DNA of 64,000 nt from JBEBVQ01 sp037190845 (GCA_037190845.1 JBBCJI010000007.1:62001-126000); one strand, 5' to 3'. Counted from the first letter of the stretch, positions 43,046-52,606 are shown. The notes: generated by a model not told the origin, from the sequence alone. Translations and numbers: made by a program.

Positions 43046-44683
43046 TCACTTCTCCTCCTGATGAAACGGATATCTGTAATCCGTTACCGGTACATACGTT
43101 TCCTTGATCGTGCGGGCGCTGAGCCAGCGATAAAGGTTCAATGCCGATCCGGCCTTATCATTCGTACCGGAAGCTCGCGCGCCACCGAAAGGCTGCTGCC
43201 CGACTACGGCACCGGTAGGCTTATCGTTGATATAAAAATTGCCGGCACTGTTAACTAATTTTTTCGTCATCAGCTCAATGGCATAACGGTCTGTCGAGAA
43301 AATAGCGCCTGTAAGTGCGTACGGAGAAGTCTGATCTACGATATCCAGTGTTTCTTCCCACTTATCTGCATCATACACATAGATGGTCAACACGGGTCCG
43401 AACAACTCTTCACACATGGTCACATATGTAGGATCAGCAGCTTCGATGATCGTAGGTTCGATAAACCAACCTTTTGACTTATCATAATCACCACCGCATA
43501 TGATCTTAGCCTTACCACCGCTCTGCTGTACACCGTCAATATACTTCGCCAGGCTATCAAACGATTTTTCATCAATCACCGCATTCACGAAATTGGTAAA
43601 ATCATCAACAGGCCCCATTTTCATAGTCTTCACTTCGGCAACAAGCTTCTGCTTAATCTCATCTGCAATATTCGACGGGATATAAGCACGGGAAGCTGCA
43701 GAACATTTCTGTCCCTGGTATTCAAAAGCGCCACGTGCCAGCCCGGCCACAACGGCATCCACATTTGAAGAAGGATGTGCAAACACAAAATCCTTACCGC
43801 CGGTTTCCCCTACAATCCGCGGGTAAGAACGATATTTGGCGATGTTGGTACCGATATGCTTCCACATGGTCTGGAAGACACCGGTAGAACCTGTGAAATG
43901 CACACCTGCAAAATCAGGATGTTCGAAACAGATATCACCAACTACAGCACCCGGAGGATATACCAGGTTAATGACACCGGCAGGCAGACCGGCTTCGATC
44001 AATATTTCCATAAAGACACTGGCAGAATACACCTGTGTATTGGCTGGTTTCCATACCACCACATTCCCACACATAGCTGGCGCTGTAGGCAGGTTGCCAC
44101 CTATAGCGGTAAAGTTAAATGGCGTCACCGCCAATACAAAACCTTCGAGCGGGCGGTATTCGGAGCGATTGTCCATTCCCTGCGGAGACAAAGGCTGTTG
44201 ATTGTAGATCTGCGTAAGATAATGCACATTAAAACGCAGGAAGTCAATCAACTCGCAGGCGCTATCTATCTCTGCCTGGTATGCATTTTTGCTCTGCCCC
44301 AACATCGTAGCGGCATTCATGCGGAAGCGGTACTTGGTAGCCAGCAACTCTGCCGCTTTCATGAAAACAGAAGCACGATGCTCCCAGCTTGTATTTGCCC
44401 AGGCTTCACGTGCGGCCAGTGCAGCAGCGATGGCATCATGCACATGCTGTTCGTTGCCCGCATGGAAATATCCCAGCAGATGTCCGGTCTGATGTGGAGG
44501 GCGGATCTCTTTTTTATCACCGCTGCGCACTTCCTGGCCGTTGATATACATCGGAATGTCGCGCTGTGTAGCTTTCAATTCTTTAACCGCTTCCTGTAAG
44601 GCGTTGCGTTCAACGCTACCCGGAGCGTAACTCAATACCGGTTCATTCTTTGGTTCCATATAATGGAAATAACCGTTATGCAT
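43046..44683 (-). CDS. pruA: L-glutamate gamma-semialdehyde (P5C) dehydrogenase
   Basis: 545 residues from the ATG at 44683. The aldehyde dehydrogenase core shows the general-base glutamate in GETGGKDFVFAHP (about 305-317) and the catalytic cysteine in YQGQKCSAASRAYIP (about 335-349). PKNEPVLSYAPGS near the N-terminus marks the stand-alone P5C dehydrogenase type. It oxidises glutamate semialdehyde from proline or ornithine to glutamate with NAD+. A -7 box at 44718-44711 overlaps the earlier ATG at 44713, which excludes that start. It complements the arginase at 38593. Confidence 0.96.
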   Translation of the reverse strand: MHNGYFHYMEPKNEPVLSYAPGSVERNALQEAVKELKATQRDIPMYINGQEVRSGDKKEIRPPHQTGHLLGYFHAGNEQHVHDAIAAALAAREAWANTSWEHRASVFMKAAELLATKYRFRMNAATMLGQSKNAYQAEIDSACELIDFLRFNVHYLTQIYNQQPLSPQGMDNRSEYRPLEGFVLAVTPFNFTAIGGNLPTAPAMCGNVVVWKPANTQVYSASVFMEILIEAGLPAGVINLVYPPGAVVGDICFEHPDFAGVHFTGSTGVFQTMWKHIGTNIAKYRSYPRIVGETGGKDFVFAHPSSNVDAVVAGLARGAFEYQGQKCSAASRAYIPSNIADEIKQKLVAEVKTMKMGPVDDFTNFVNAVIDEKSFDSLAKYIDGVQQSGGKAKIICGGDYDKSKGWFIEPTIIEAADPTYVTMCEELFGPVLTIYVYDADKWEETLDIVDQTSPYALTGAIFSTDRYAIELMTKKLVNSAGNFYINDKPTGAVVGQQPFGGARASGTNDKAGSALNLYRWLSARTIKETYVPVTDYRYPFHQEEK

Positions 44684-44710
44684 AGCAAAATATCGTTTAA
44701 AATGGAGTTG

Positions 44711-44718
44711 CAAAGGTA
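44711..44718 (-). promoter_or_regulatory. -7 box of pruA
   Basis: Minus-strand TACCTTTG, an exact TAnnTTTG, 27 bases before the chosen ATG. Confidence 0.55.
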
Positions 44719-44791
44719 ATACTAATGTGGGGAATGTAGGAAATAGCAGGGTAAAGCAAACTAATCTTACGATCGGAAATACATGGATATA

Positions 44792-45286
44792 TTATTTTTT
44801 CCCAAGCTCTATTACCTCACATTGCTTCATATCCTTCCCGTCAATCACAAAACGGATGAGTGTACGCACCTTATGCCAGCCCTGACGACCTGCGGCTCCG
44901 GGATTCATATGAAGACACTGGAGCTTGTCGTCATATACAACTTTCAGAATATGAGAATGCCCGCAAATAAATAAACGCGGTGTATCGCGGATCAGTTCCT
45001 TTCTGGCCATCGGAGCATATCGCCCGGGATAACCGCCGATATGGGTCATAAATACCGGAACTTCTTCGCAAACAAAACGAAGATTTTCAGGATAATGATG
45101 GCGAATTTCCGGACCATCAATATTTCCATATACGGCTCTGAGCGGTCTGAAATTCCGGAGACCATCAACCACATCCGTTGTACCAAAATCACCTGCATGC
45201 CATATTTCATCACATTTGTCGAAATGCCGGAATACCTGATCGTCCAGGTAGCCGTGCGTATCCGATATGAGTCCGATGCGGGTCAA
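44792..45286 (-). CDS. YfcE/MJ0936-type metallophosphoesterase
   Basis: 164 residues. Small calcineurin-like phosphodiesterase with ISDTHGYLD (about 6-14), HAGDFGTTD (about 31-39), YGNIDG (about 53-58), THIGGYPGRY (about 79-88) and CGHSH (about 109-113). The family hydrolyses phosphodiesters or phosphate esters with Mn2+ in the cytoplasm; the physiological substrate is unsettled. The start is TTG at 45286, because the first motif follows at once. No co-transcribed partner is obvious; pruA starts 108 bases downstream on the same strand. Confidence 0.9.
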   Translation of the reverse strand: MTRIGLISDTHGYLDDQVFRHFDKCDEIWHAGDFGTTDVVDGLRNFRPLRAVYGNIDGPEIRHHYPENLRFVCEEVPVFMTHIGGYPGRYAPMARKELIRDTPRLFICGHSHILKVVYDDKLQCLHMNPGAAGRQGWHKVRTLIRFVIDGKDMKQCEVIELGKK

Positions 45287-45429
45287 TTTCGTTCAGATAA
45301 TTTTATAAAAGGAAACACAGCAAGATAATCGTAAAAATCGATTTCCGGACGCACCTCTGCTTCAAAACATTTTTCGGCACATTTGAAATCTTCCCTACAT
45401 TTACATCCGCAATTCTAAATGCGCCACCT

Positions 45430-47385
45430 GTGGCAACCACAAAGAACAAGGCCTCTGCTGCCGGCCTGCTCATCGCGCTGGGTATTGTCTTCGGCGATAT
45501 CGGCACCTCTCCGCTTTATGTATTCAATGCCATCTGCAAAGGGAAAGTCATACAGGAAGATCTGATCATCGGAGCCCTGTCTTGCATCATCTGGATATTG
45601 ACACTGCAAACCACCATCAAGTATGTGGTGCTGACCTTGAAAGCCGACAACAAAGGTGAAGGAGGTATCTTTTCTCTTTTTGCATTGGTACGAAGACGGG
45701 GACGATGGGCTATCTTTCCCGCGATGATCGGTGGAGCTGCCCTCCTGGCCGACGGCATGATCACACCGCCCATCTCCGTAATTTCTGCAGTCGAAGGACT
45801 ACGTAATATTCCTGCGTTGCGCCACATCAACGATCAGACGATCATTGGTGTCGGGATTGTGATACTTTCCCTGTTATTTTTCTTCCAGCAGTTTGGCACT
45901 GCATTACTGGGCAGGACATTCGGCTACGTTATGATCATATGGTTTTCGATGCTGGCCATACTGGGCATTTCACACATCAGTGACGACTGGAGTATACTCA
46001 AAGCGTTCAATCCGATGTATGCCATCAACCTGCTGACCGAATATCCGGGGGGATTCTGGATATTGGGCGGCGTATTCCTCTGCACTACCGGCGCTGAAGC
46101 GCTTTACTCAGACCTGGGACACGTAGGACGGAGCAATATCCGTATTTCCTGGATATTCGTCAAAGCCTGCCTGATTCTGAACTATACCGGGCAGGGCGCT
46201 TTTCTGCTCACACAGAAAGGCACGATATGGAATGCGGCCCGCCACAACCCTTTTTACGATCTGATGCCGCAATGGTTTGTACCGATCGGCATCCTGATTG
46301 CAACATTTTCAGCCATTATTGCCAGCCAGGCGCTGATCTCCGGATCTTTTACCCTGATCAGTGAAGCTATCAAACTCAATGTATGGCCGAAGATGAAGAT
46401 CAATTATCCTACAGTGGAACGTGGACAGTCTTTCATCCCCGGCATCAACCTGCTGCTGTATCTCGGCTGTATCGGAGTGCTGCTCTATTTCCAAAAGTCA
46501 TCAAACATGGACGCTGCTTACGGCCTGGCCATCACGCTGTGTATGATCATGACCTCCTGCCTGTTTGCCTGGTTCATGCATATCCGGCATATTCCCATGT
46601 TCTGGATTGGTACATATCTGGTCATTTTCCTTGGCATTGAAATATCACTGCTGATTGCCAATCTTGACAAATTCTCTCACGGAGGGTATGTAACTATACT
46701 TATAGCCGGTGTACTGTTTCTTGTTATGTTTACCTGGCACAAAGCCCGGCGTATCAAAAACAGGTACGTGGAATTTGTACGGCTGGAAGACCACGTCCCC
46801 ATCATACAGGAATTAAGCAACGACCGCAGTATACCCAAATACGCTACACATCTGGTCTACCTCACAAGCGCCAACAACCCGGGAGAGATCGAGCACAAGA
46901 TCATATACTCTATTCTGCACCGTAAGCCCAAACGCGCAGATATATACTGGCTGGTACATGTAGATGTCCTGGACGAACCTTACACTACAGAATACATTGT
47001 ACAAACGGTTATCCCCAATGAGATTATACGTGTTGAATTCCGGCTGGGCTTCCGGGTAGAACACCGTATTCAGTCTATGTTCCGGAAAGTAGTGGAAGAC
47101 ATGGTACAGAATAAAGAAGTGAATGTGGTAAGCCGGTACGAATCGCTCAGCAGGAATAATGTACGAGGGGACTTCCGGTTTATCGTAATGGAAAAATTCC
47201 TCAGCCGTGATAATGCACTCCCTTTATGGGAACGCCTGGTGATGCGCGGCTATTTTATTTTGAAAAAATTCAGCCTTTCGGAAGAACGGGGATTTGGTCT
47301 CGACCCCTCGGATGTAACACTCGAAAAATACCCACTCATCGTATCTCCAGCGCCACCTTACCGGCTGACAAGGATCAAGGAATGA
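45430..47385 (+). CDS. kup: potassium uptake transporter Kup
   Basis: 651 residues. The signature GLLIALGIVFGDIGTSPLYVF is at about residues 12-32, and 12 membrane segments are followed by a cytoplasmic C-terminal domain of about 190 residues. GALSCIIWILTLQTTIKYV and LKADNKGEGGIFSLFALV are also classic. It takes up K+ with H+ symport. The frame begins with GTG at 45430; the nearby ATG at 45419 is out of frame. It is divergent from the phosphoesterase gene. Confidence 0.97.
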   Translation: MATTKNKASAAGLLIALGIVFGDIGTSPLYVFNAICKGKVIQEDLIIGALSCIIWILTLQTTIKYVVLTLKADNKGEGGIFSLFALVRRRGRWAIFPAMIGGAALLADGMITPPISVISAVEGLRNIPALRHINDQTIIGVGIVILSLLFFFQQFGTALLGRTFGYVMIIWFSMLAILGISHISDDWSILKAFNPMYAINLLTEYPGGFWILGGVFLCTTGAEALYSDLGHVGRSNIRISWIFVKACLILNYTGQGAFLLTQKGTIWNAARHNPFYDLMPQWFVPIGILIATFSAIIASQALISGSFTLISEAIKLNVWPKMKINYPTVERGQSFIPGINLLLYLGCIGVLLYFQKSSNMDAAYGLAITLCMIMTSCLFAWFMHIRHIPMFWIGTYLVIFLGIEISLLIANLDKFSHGGYVTILIAGVLFLVMFTWHKARRIKNRYVEFVRLEDHVPIIQELSNDRSIPKYATHLVYLTSANNPGEIEHKIIYSILHRKPKRADIYWLVHVDVLDEPYTTEYIVQTVIPNEIIRVEFRLGFRVEHRIQSMFRKVVEDMVQNKEVNVVSRYESLSRNNVRGDFRFIVMEKFLSRDNALPLWERLVMRGYFILKKFSLSEERGFGLDPSDVTLEKYPLIVSPAPPYRLTRIKE

Positions 47386-47399
47386 ACAAACAAGACTTA

Positions 47400-47595
47400 G
47401 AAGCTGTCTAAAATCCATTCAGATGATAATGTGTAATAGTGGAAACATTCCCCTTCCCCCCTTCAAAGGGGGAATTTGCGCCGTTCCCTTGTCATTGTTC
47501 CATTGAAGAACGAACTGATCCTCTCCCTTTGAGGGGGAGAATGTGAGGGGTGTCGGATACTAATTCTTTTTCACCAATCATTTTTAGACAGGCTC
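47400..47595. repeat. shortened copy 3 of the palindrome-rich repeat element
   Basis: Left end GAAGCTGTCTAAAAT and right end ATTTTTAGACAGGCTC match the ends of the elements at 22220 and 29952, and the GGGGGAATTTGC...GAGGGGTGT portion is shared, but the central 260-odd bases with the strong hairpins are missing. Flanks are TTA and TGA, so the 3-bp duplication is imperfect. A half ATGTGT repeat follows at 47602. It fills the gap after kup. Confidence 0.7.
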
Positions 47596-47627
47596 TGAGA
47601 AAGATGTGTTGAATGTGTCAGATTACT

Positions 47628-48713
47628 CTACTCCACCCAGTCACAGATAAACAGATTGGTATCACGTGTACCACCGTTGTTACGATTGGAACTGAAGATA
47701 AGTCGTTTGCCATCCGGCGTAAACATCGGGAATGCATCGAATCCTCCGTCATGCGAGATTTTCTTCAGACCCGTGCCATCCAGATTGATGAGGTACATGT
47801 TAAACGGGAACCCTCTTTCGTATTCGTGATTGGATGCAAAAATAATACGCTTGCCATCAGGTGTGAAGTTAGGCGCCCAGTTGGCCTTCCCGATTGTGGT
47901 AACCTGACGGGCATTGCTCCCATCAGCATCGGCAACAAACAATTCCATTTCCGTAGGCATCACTAACCCTTCCGCAAGAAGGCGCTTATATTCATTGGCA
48001 TCTTCTTCGGTTTTGAAGCGGGAAGCGCGCCAGAGTATTTTTGTGCCGTCCGGCGAAAACCATGCGCCGCCATCATAACCCAATTCGTGTGTAATCTGCT
48101 TTACATTACTGCCGTCAATATCCATTGTATAGAGGTCGAGGTCGCCGTTTCTTATAGAAGTGAATACGATCTTATCTCCCTTGGGCGAAATAGTCGCTTC
48201 TCCGTCATACCCGGGTTCATCCGTAAGTTGCTTTACAATATTCCCCTTCAGATCGGCCACGAAAATGTCATAGCTGTCATAGATCGGCCATACATATTTT
48301 TTAATCACAGAACGGTCCGGTACCGGCGGGCATTCATTCCCACCCAGATGGGTTGAAGCATACAGTACATGTTTTTTATCAGGCATGATATAGGCACAGG
48401 TAGTACGGCCTTTACCGGTACTTACAAGCTGATATTGAAAACTGTCTTTCGGGTTGGAGGGTATTTTACCATAATAAATCTGGTCGCACATTACCCCGTC
48501 TTCCGGAGCCGTACGCTGGAAAATAATATGCTCGTTGTCAAATCCGAAATAGGCTTCAGCATTATCGCCGCCGAAAGTAAGCTGGCGGATATTCTTAAAA
48601 TGCTTTTCATCGGCATAACGCAAAGGATCTTTAGGATCCTGCTGCGCCTGCAGCGATAATGTATTCATACAAAGAGCAGCAACGGGCAATAATAAAAGAA
48701 CTGAGTGTTTCAT
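47628..48713 (-). CDS. TolB-like periplasmic PD40 propeller protein
   Basis: 361 residues. Signal peptide 1-23 (SLQAQ). The rest consists of WD40-like PD40 repeats of the form FSPDGTKILWRASR, TPDGKRIIFASNHE, SPKGDKIVFTSIRNGD and TPDGKRLIFSSNRN, each with a preceding GSNxxQIT-type strand, enough for a six-bladed propeller as in TolB. It lacks the TolB N-terminal domain. It is probably periplasmic or exported; function unknown, perhaps binding peptidoglycan or peptides. Two cysteine pairs (CDQIY, TTCAY; NECPP, ICDWV) may form disulfides. Confidence 0.85.
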   Translation of the reverse strand: MKHSVLLLLPVAALCMNTLSLQAQQDPKDPLRYADEKHFKNIRQLTFGGDNAEAYFGFDNEHIIFQRTAPEDGVMCDQIYYGKIPSNPKDSFQYQLVSTGKGRTTCAYIMPDKKHVLYASTHLGGNECPPVPDRSVIKKYVWPIYDSYDIFVADLKGNIVKQLTDEPGYDGEATISPKGDKIVFTSIRNGDLDLYTMDIDGSNVKQITHELGYDGGAWFSPDGTKILWRASRFKTEEDANEYKRLLAEGLVMPTEMELFVADADGSNARQVTTIGKANWAPNFTPDGKRIIFASNHEYERGFPFNMYLINLDGTGLKKISHDGGFDAFPMFTPDGKRLIFSSNRNNGGTRDTNLFICDWVE

Positions 48714-48733
48714 AATTATATCATTTTCCGCGG

Positions 48734-48741
48734 CAAAGCTA
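48734..48741 (-). promoter_or_regulatory. -7 box of the TolB-like gene
   Basis: Minus-strand TAGCTTTG, an exact TAnnTTTG, 20 bases before the ATG at 48713. Confidence 0.5.
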
Positions 48742-48832
48742 CACTCTAAAGCCTTAGGAACCGACAGTTTTTGTCATGATAGTGTTGAATAATCCGACAA
48801 TTTGAAAATTTGCCGGTTACAAACGATCATTT

Positions 48833-48871
48833 CCCAAAAACAAACAGCCTGTCCTTTTCAGAACAGGCTGT
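48833..48871 (-). terminator. terminator of the DUF6089 gene
   Basis: ACAGCCTGT (minus strand, 48871-48863) pairs with ACAGGCTGT (48852-48844), followed by TTGTTTTT. It lies 23 bases after the stop of the gene at 48894. Confidence 0.78.
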
Positions 48872-48893
48872 AAAATCATGCTGGCACTAACGA

Positions 48894-49778
48894 TTACCTC
48901 GACCCCCATTTAAACTTCCTGCTGCCAGGGCATTTTGTCTGCCAATACTCTGCCACATTTCCGAATGCTTCAAAATAGATTGCTACGGAAAGACCGCCGA
49001 ACCAATACCAGTCATTTGCCTTGCTGTCGCCACGTTGGTATTTATAATCGGGATAATAGTTTCCGTCCCAGTAAGGACTTTCGTTTCCGCGATAGGCAAG
49101 GTCTACTGCCAGCCTGCCTTTATGCTGTTCCAGCACGTCCATATTAACGTACGACTTGCTGACATCATCCAGATAATCGGTAGCCGTATAGCGGAAGCCA
49201 AGCTCGGTTGTGATCATCAGTGTCTTACCAACGAAAAACTTAAGCCCGCCACCGATGGGGAAAGCAACATTTACCAGGTTGTATTCTTTTCTGTCGGGGT
49301 ATTCGGCCAATCCCTGCCCTTCCGTACCCAGGGGACGGAGGTATACTTTTTCATTATTGGGGCCATCCGTAAAAGGGTTGCTGTAATAAACCGCGAGACC
49401 GGCGAAGGCATAGGGTGTAAATTTAAATTTGTGCACCTCTATAGGCAGCATATTTACCTCAAGCGCACCATGCACCTCTGTTACATTACTGGCAAACCGC
49501 AGGTTTCGCTCCCGTTTCAATTGCACCTCCGACAAACTGTCGGCGCCGCCGATCTGTGTGCGGGAAATTCCGAAACGCAAACCCATATGGGGATTCATGT
49601 AATATTTATAAAACAGCCCGCCCATCGGTTTATAATTATAGGCCGGAAATACCTTTTCCTGGAGGTCTCCAATATAATTGGACACACCGGCCATGATCCC
49701 GACTTCGTGATGTGGCTGTGCATATGCGCCTGCCGTAAGCAGCATAGCAATCGAAAAAGAGCAAAAAAACTGTTTCAT
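48894..49778 (-). CDS. outer-membrane beta-barrel protein (DUF6089-like)
   Basis: 294 residues from the ATG at 49778. Signal peptide 1-20 (AYAQ), then PHHEVGIMAGVSNYIGDL, the typical opening strand of the DUF6089 family, and alternating aromatic strands through FGGLSVAIYFEAF. The C-terminus ends with a CPGSRKFKWGSR-like tail, where related proteins carry a conserved cysteine. It probably forms a small 8-10-stranded outer-membrane barrel. DUF6089 proteins occur throughout Bacteroidota; function unproven. A good hairpin terminator follows. Confidence 0.82.
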   Translation of the reverse strand: MKQFFCSFSIAMLLTAGAYAQPHHEVGIMAGVSNYIGDLQEKVFPAYNYKPMGGLFYKYYMNPHMGLRFGISRTQIGGADSLSEVQLKRERNLRFASNVTEVHGALEVNMLPIEVHKFKFTPYAFAGLAVYYSNPFTDGPNNEKVYLRPLGTEGQGLAEYPDRKEYNLVNVAFPIGGGLKFFVGKTLMITTELGFRYTATDYLDDVSKSYVNMDVLEQHKGRLAVDLAYRGNESPYWDGNYYPDYKYQRGDSKANDWYWFGGLSVAIYFEAFGNVAEYWQTKCPGSRKFKWGSR

Positions 49779-49970
49779 CTTTTTGTATAGATATGTTCTT
49801 TGTGCAAACAGAACCAAACGGTAAACTACCCTTACTTATTCCCGTCAACTACCGGAAAATCAAAACGGAACACACTTCACCTGGCCTGTTTTATTATTTT
49901 AGGATCGAAAGATAAAAACAATTTTTCAAAAACAAAATTGTATGGAGAGATTTTATATTGGTTACCTGGT

Positions 49971-51107
49971 TTATCGCCTCAGGATAATACGGAATGTCGT
50001 CCCCTTCCCTACTTCAGAATGACGGACATACAGAGATCCGTGATGATATTTTTCGATAATGCGTCTCGAAAGTGACAAACCCAGCCCCCAGCCCCGCTTT
50101 TTGGTTGTAAATCCGGGATGGAATACCTTTTTGACCTGATGTCGGGGCATTCCTTTACCAGAATCCGCAATATCAATAATGATCTGGCGCTGATGATCAC
50201 TGACACATATCACTACCGTACCCTGGCCATCCATAGCGTCCAGCGCATTGCGGATCAGATTCTCAATCACCCAGTCAAAAAGCGGCCCGCTCAGCAACAC
50301 AGGAATCTCCGTATCTTCCGTTTCAAGGCTGATCATCACCTTGCTGGGTGCACGCCGCTGCATATAACGGACCATCTCCCGCAGCCGTACCAGCAAATCT
50401 TCTTCTTCCAGTTGCGGAATACTCCCCACCTTTCCAAAGCGGTCTGCCACCAGCTTAAGCCGGTCAAGGTCCTTCCGTATTTCTGTAATGGCCTCCTGAT
50501 CACCGTATTGCTCTTTCAATAATTCCAGCCAACCTTCGATAGAAGTGAGCGGTGTGCCGATCTGGTGAGCGGTTTCTTTAGAAAGGCCCACCCAAACCTG
50601 ATTCTGAATAGACCTGTGCGCTGAACTTAAAGCAATCAGCACTACACCCAGGAACACAAAAATGATAGCGAGCTGCACATAGGGAAAGAAACGTAATTGA
50701 CTCAGCAGGTGCGATTGACCATAATATATATAATTGATGCCTTCGCCATAATCGGATACGATCGGAGGCTGCAGCATCTTGAACTCTTCCAGTTTCCGCA
50801 AAGCAAACAAAGGATCCTTCGCCATCCGGGAGGTATCCAGATTTTTATAATCAATGATCCGCCCCTCTTCATCGGTAATGATCAGCGGAATCGTACGATT
50901 CTGGCTGATTACAGTGCTTGCAAAATCCACCTCCTGGTCATTGGCAGACGTTATGATGGCCCTGATGCCCAGCGCAAGTTGCTCAACATTCTTCGTTTCT
51001 TCCTGCGCAAGACGATGCGCCAGTTGATTGGTGTAAATCAAAGAAGCAGCAACGATGACAAGCGCCACCAGTATAAGAAATGTTTTCCAGTTGAGGTATT
51101 GTTGCAT
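49971..51107 (-). CDS. membrane sensor histidine kinase
   Basis: 378 residues. Two membrane helices (about 11-28 and 134-156) enclose a short periplasmic domain. The H-box is ETAHQIGTPLTSIEGWLELL (phospho-acceptor His near 184), the N-box ENLIRNALDAMDG (about 286), then DIADSGKGMP (G1) and RGWGLGLSLSRRI (G2). No HAMP or PAS domain and no receiver is visible. No response regulator gene is adjacent, so its partner is elsewhere. It is divergent from the small single-helix membrane protein gene, 88 bases away. Confidence 0.94.
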   Translation of the reverse strand: MQQYLNWKTFLILVALVIVAASLIYTNQLAHRLAQEETKNVEQLALGIRAIITSANDQEVDFASTVISQNRTIPLIITDEEGRIIDYKNLDTSRMAKDPLFALRKLEEFKMLQPPIVSDYGEGINYIYYGQSHLLSQLRFFPYVQLAIIFVFLGVVLIALSSAHRSIQNQVWVGLSKETAHQIGTPLTSIEGWLELLKEQYGDQEAITEIRKDLDRLKLVADRFGKVGSIPQLEEEDLLVRLREMVRYMQRRAPSKVMISLETEDTEIPVLLSGPLFDWVIENLIRNALDAMDGQGTVVICVSDHQRQIIIDIADSGKGMPRHQVKKVFHPGFTTKKRGWGLGLSLSRRIIEKYHHGSLYVRHSEVGKGTTFRIILRR

Positions 51108-51144
51108 GGTCTGGCAGTTGCTAAACGAATATCCGGTAAAAATA

Positions 51145-51175
51145 TTGTGATTTTAAAGGAATAGGTATATTTTTG
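51145..51175 (+). promoter_or_regulatory. promoter of the small membrane protein and GT2 genes
   Basis: TTG (51145-51147), 20-base spacer, TATTTTTG (51168-51175), an exact -7 box, about 20 bases before the ATG at 51196. One of the best complete promoters in the window. Confidence 0.7.
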
Positions 51176-51195
51176 TAGCGGAAATTTTGCAGAAA

Positions 51196-51426
51196 ATGAG
51201 TACAGAACAACATACAGAAGATATAAATAACGATCTGACTACAGAAAATCCGCTGGATATTGAGCATGACAAACCTTCCAAATCCCGGTTTCTCTTCCTG
51301 CTTTTCTTTTTCGGATTTTTCATTTTTGCCTGGTCAGGTTGCTATAAGTTGTATGAACATAAATACGACTCCAACGCTGATGTCAAAGTCCCGGAAAATA
51401 CACTCTACGAACCCAAGTATAAATAA
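51196..51426 (+). CDS. small single-helix membrane protein, 76 residues
   Basis: From the ATG at 51196 an acidic N-terminal tail (TEQHTEDINNDLTTENPLD) leads to KSRFLFLLFFFGFFIFAWSGCY, one strongly hydrophobic segment at about residues 31-51, and a short C-terminal tail ending EPKYK. No family is recognised. It has its own good promoter and is 18 bases upstream of the GT2 gene on the same strand, so it may act with the glycosyltransferase or anchor it. The upstream in-frame ATG codons are possible but less favoured. Confidence 0.75.
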   Translation: MSTEQHTEDINNDLTTENPLDIEHDKPSKSRFLFLLFFFGFFIFAWSGCYKLYEHKYDSNADVKVPENTLYEPKYK

Positions 51427-51444
51427 TCATTCGCATACAGCGCA

Positions 51445-52491
51445 ATGATTGTATGTACACAAGATACCGCTGTAGTGATTCTTAGCTATAATGGCAGGAA
51501 ATGGCATGAGCAATTCCTGCCATTAATTGTTTCTGAAGCAGCGCAAGATTATGAGGTGATCATCATTGATAACGCCTCTACCGACGATACTCTGTCTTAT
51601 ATACACGAATCTTTCCCAACGGTAAAAACACTGCAAATCCCCGTGAACAAGGGCTTTGCGTATGGCTATAGTGAAGGGCTGAAGCAGATACAGGCCAAAT
51701 ATTACGTACTGCTCAGCGCCGATTTTGAAGTCACCCATGGGTGGTTCTCACCGCTGCTCCATGCCATGCAACGCTACCCGGGGCTGGCTGCCTGCCAGCC
51801 CAAAATACGTTACTGGCGCGACCGGGAGTATTTTGAATATGCAGGCGCCGGCGGCGGCTTTATGGATAAATGGGGCTATCTGTTTTGCCGGGGGCGGATA
51901 TTCAACGATCTGGAAAAAGATCACGGTCAATACGATGATGACATTGAAGTATTCTGGGCATCGGGCGGATGCTTTATGGTACGCGCCGATCTGTATCACA
52001 AGCTCGGCGGACTGGAAGCGGACCTTTATGCGCATATGGAAGAAGTAGACCTGTGCTGGCGTCTCAAAAATGCCGGTTACCGGATCGGTTATATCGGTCA
52101 GTCCACCGTTTACCATGTCGGAGGAAGTGTAATCAGCTATGGCAGCCCGCAAAAGCTGTATTACAATTTCCGCAACAACCTGATCCTTCTGTTTAAAAAC
52201 GAAAAGGCATCACGTCTGTGCTGGCTGTTCCCTTTAAGGCTGGTGCTGGACGGAATAGCAGGGTTGCAGATGCTGTTTTCGGGGAATTTCCGGGGGATGT
52301 TCACAATTATAAAAGCTCATTTTCATTTTTACGGCAGCCTCGGCAAATGGGCGTCCCGACGGAAACAGGCGCAAAAACACGTAACACATCGCAATGAAAA
52401 AGGCGTCTACCCCAAAAGCATTATCTGGCAATATTTCGCCTTGCGAAAGAAGACCTTTCCAAAATTGAAGTGGGAGCCGGAACGGCTGTAA
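51445..52491 (+). CDS. family 2 glycosyltransferase (rhamnosyltransferase-like)
   Basis: 348 residues. GT-A fold: VVILSYNGRKW (about 9-19), IDNASTDDT (about 40-48), the metal-binding position in LLSADFEV (about 90-97, an unusual SADFE in place of DxD), and the acceptor segment WASGGCFMVRADLY, then MEEVDLCWRLKNAGYRIGY with the usual ED-type base. It resembles the WbbL-like rhamnosyl/galactofuranosyl transferases that build O-antigen or cell-wall glycans at the inner membrane. It overlaps an operon with the small membrane protein upstream. Confidence 0.93.
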   Translation: MIVCTQDTAVVILSYNGRKWHEQFLPLIVSEAAQDYEVIIIDNASTDDTLSYIHESFPTVKTLQIPVNKGFAYGYSEGLKQIQAKYYVLLSADFEVTHGWFSPLLHAMQRYPGLAACQPKIRYWRDREYFEYAGAGGGFMDKWGYLFCRGRIFNDLEKDHGQYDDDIEVFWASGGCFMVRADLYHKLGGLEADLYAHMEEVDLCWRLKNAGYRIGYIGQSTVYHVGGSVISYGSPQKLYYNFRNNLILLFKNEKASRLCWLFPLRLVLDGIAGLQMLFSGNFRGMFTIIKAHFHFYGSLGKWASRRKQAQKHVTHRNEKGVYPKSIIWQYFALRKKTFPKLKWEPERL

Positions 52492-52494
52492 TAA

Positions 52495-52580
52495 AGATGT
52501 GACTAATGTGGGAGATGTGTTTGATGTGTTTTAAATATGTTTAAACACATCTGTCACATCACACACATCCAACTCATCCA
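52495..52580. repeat. ATGTGT-type hairpin repeat, copy B
   Basis: AAGATGTGACTAATGTGGGAG... pairs imperfectly with ...CACATCACACACATCC, around an AT-rich loop TTTAAATATGTTTAAA. It follows the GT2 stop by three bases and precedes the amino-acid dehydrogenase promoter, so it can end GT2 transcription. Confidence 0.68.
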
Positions 52581-52606
52581 TATATACCCACTTAATTTTT
52601 AAAAAT

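Noticed and set aside
43775..44599. 274-codon plus-strand ORF opposite pruA
   Set aside because: Antisense shadow of a well-supported dehydrogenase; no recognisable motif.
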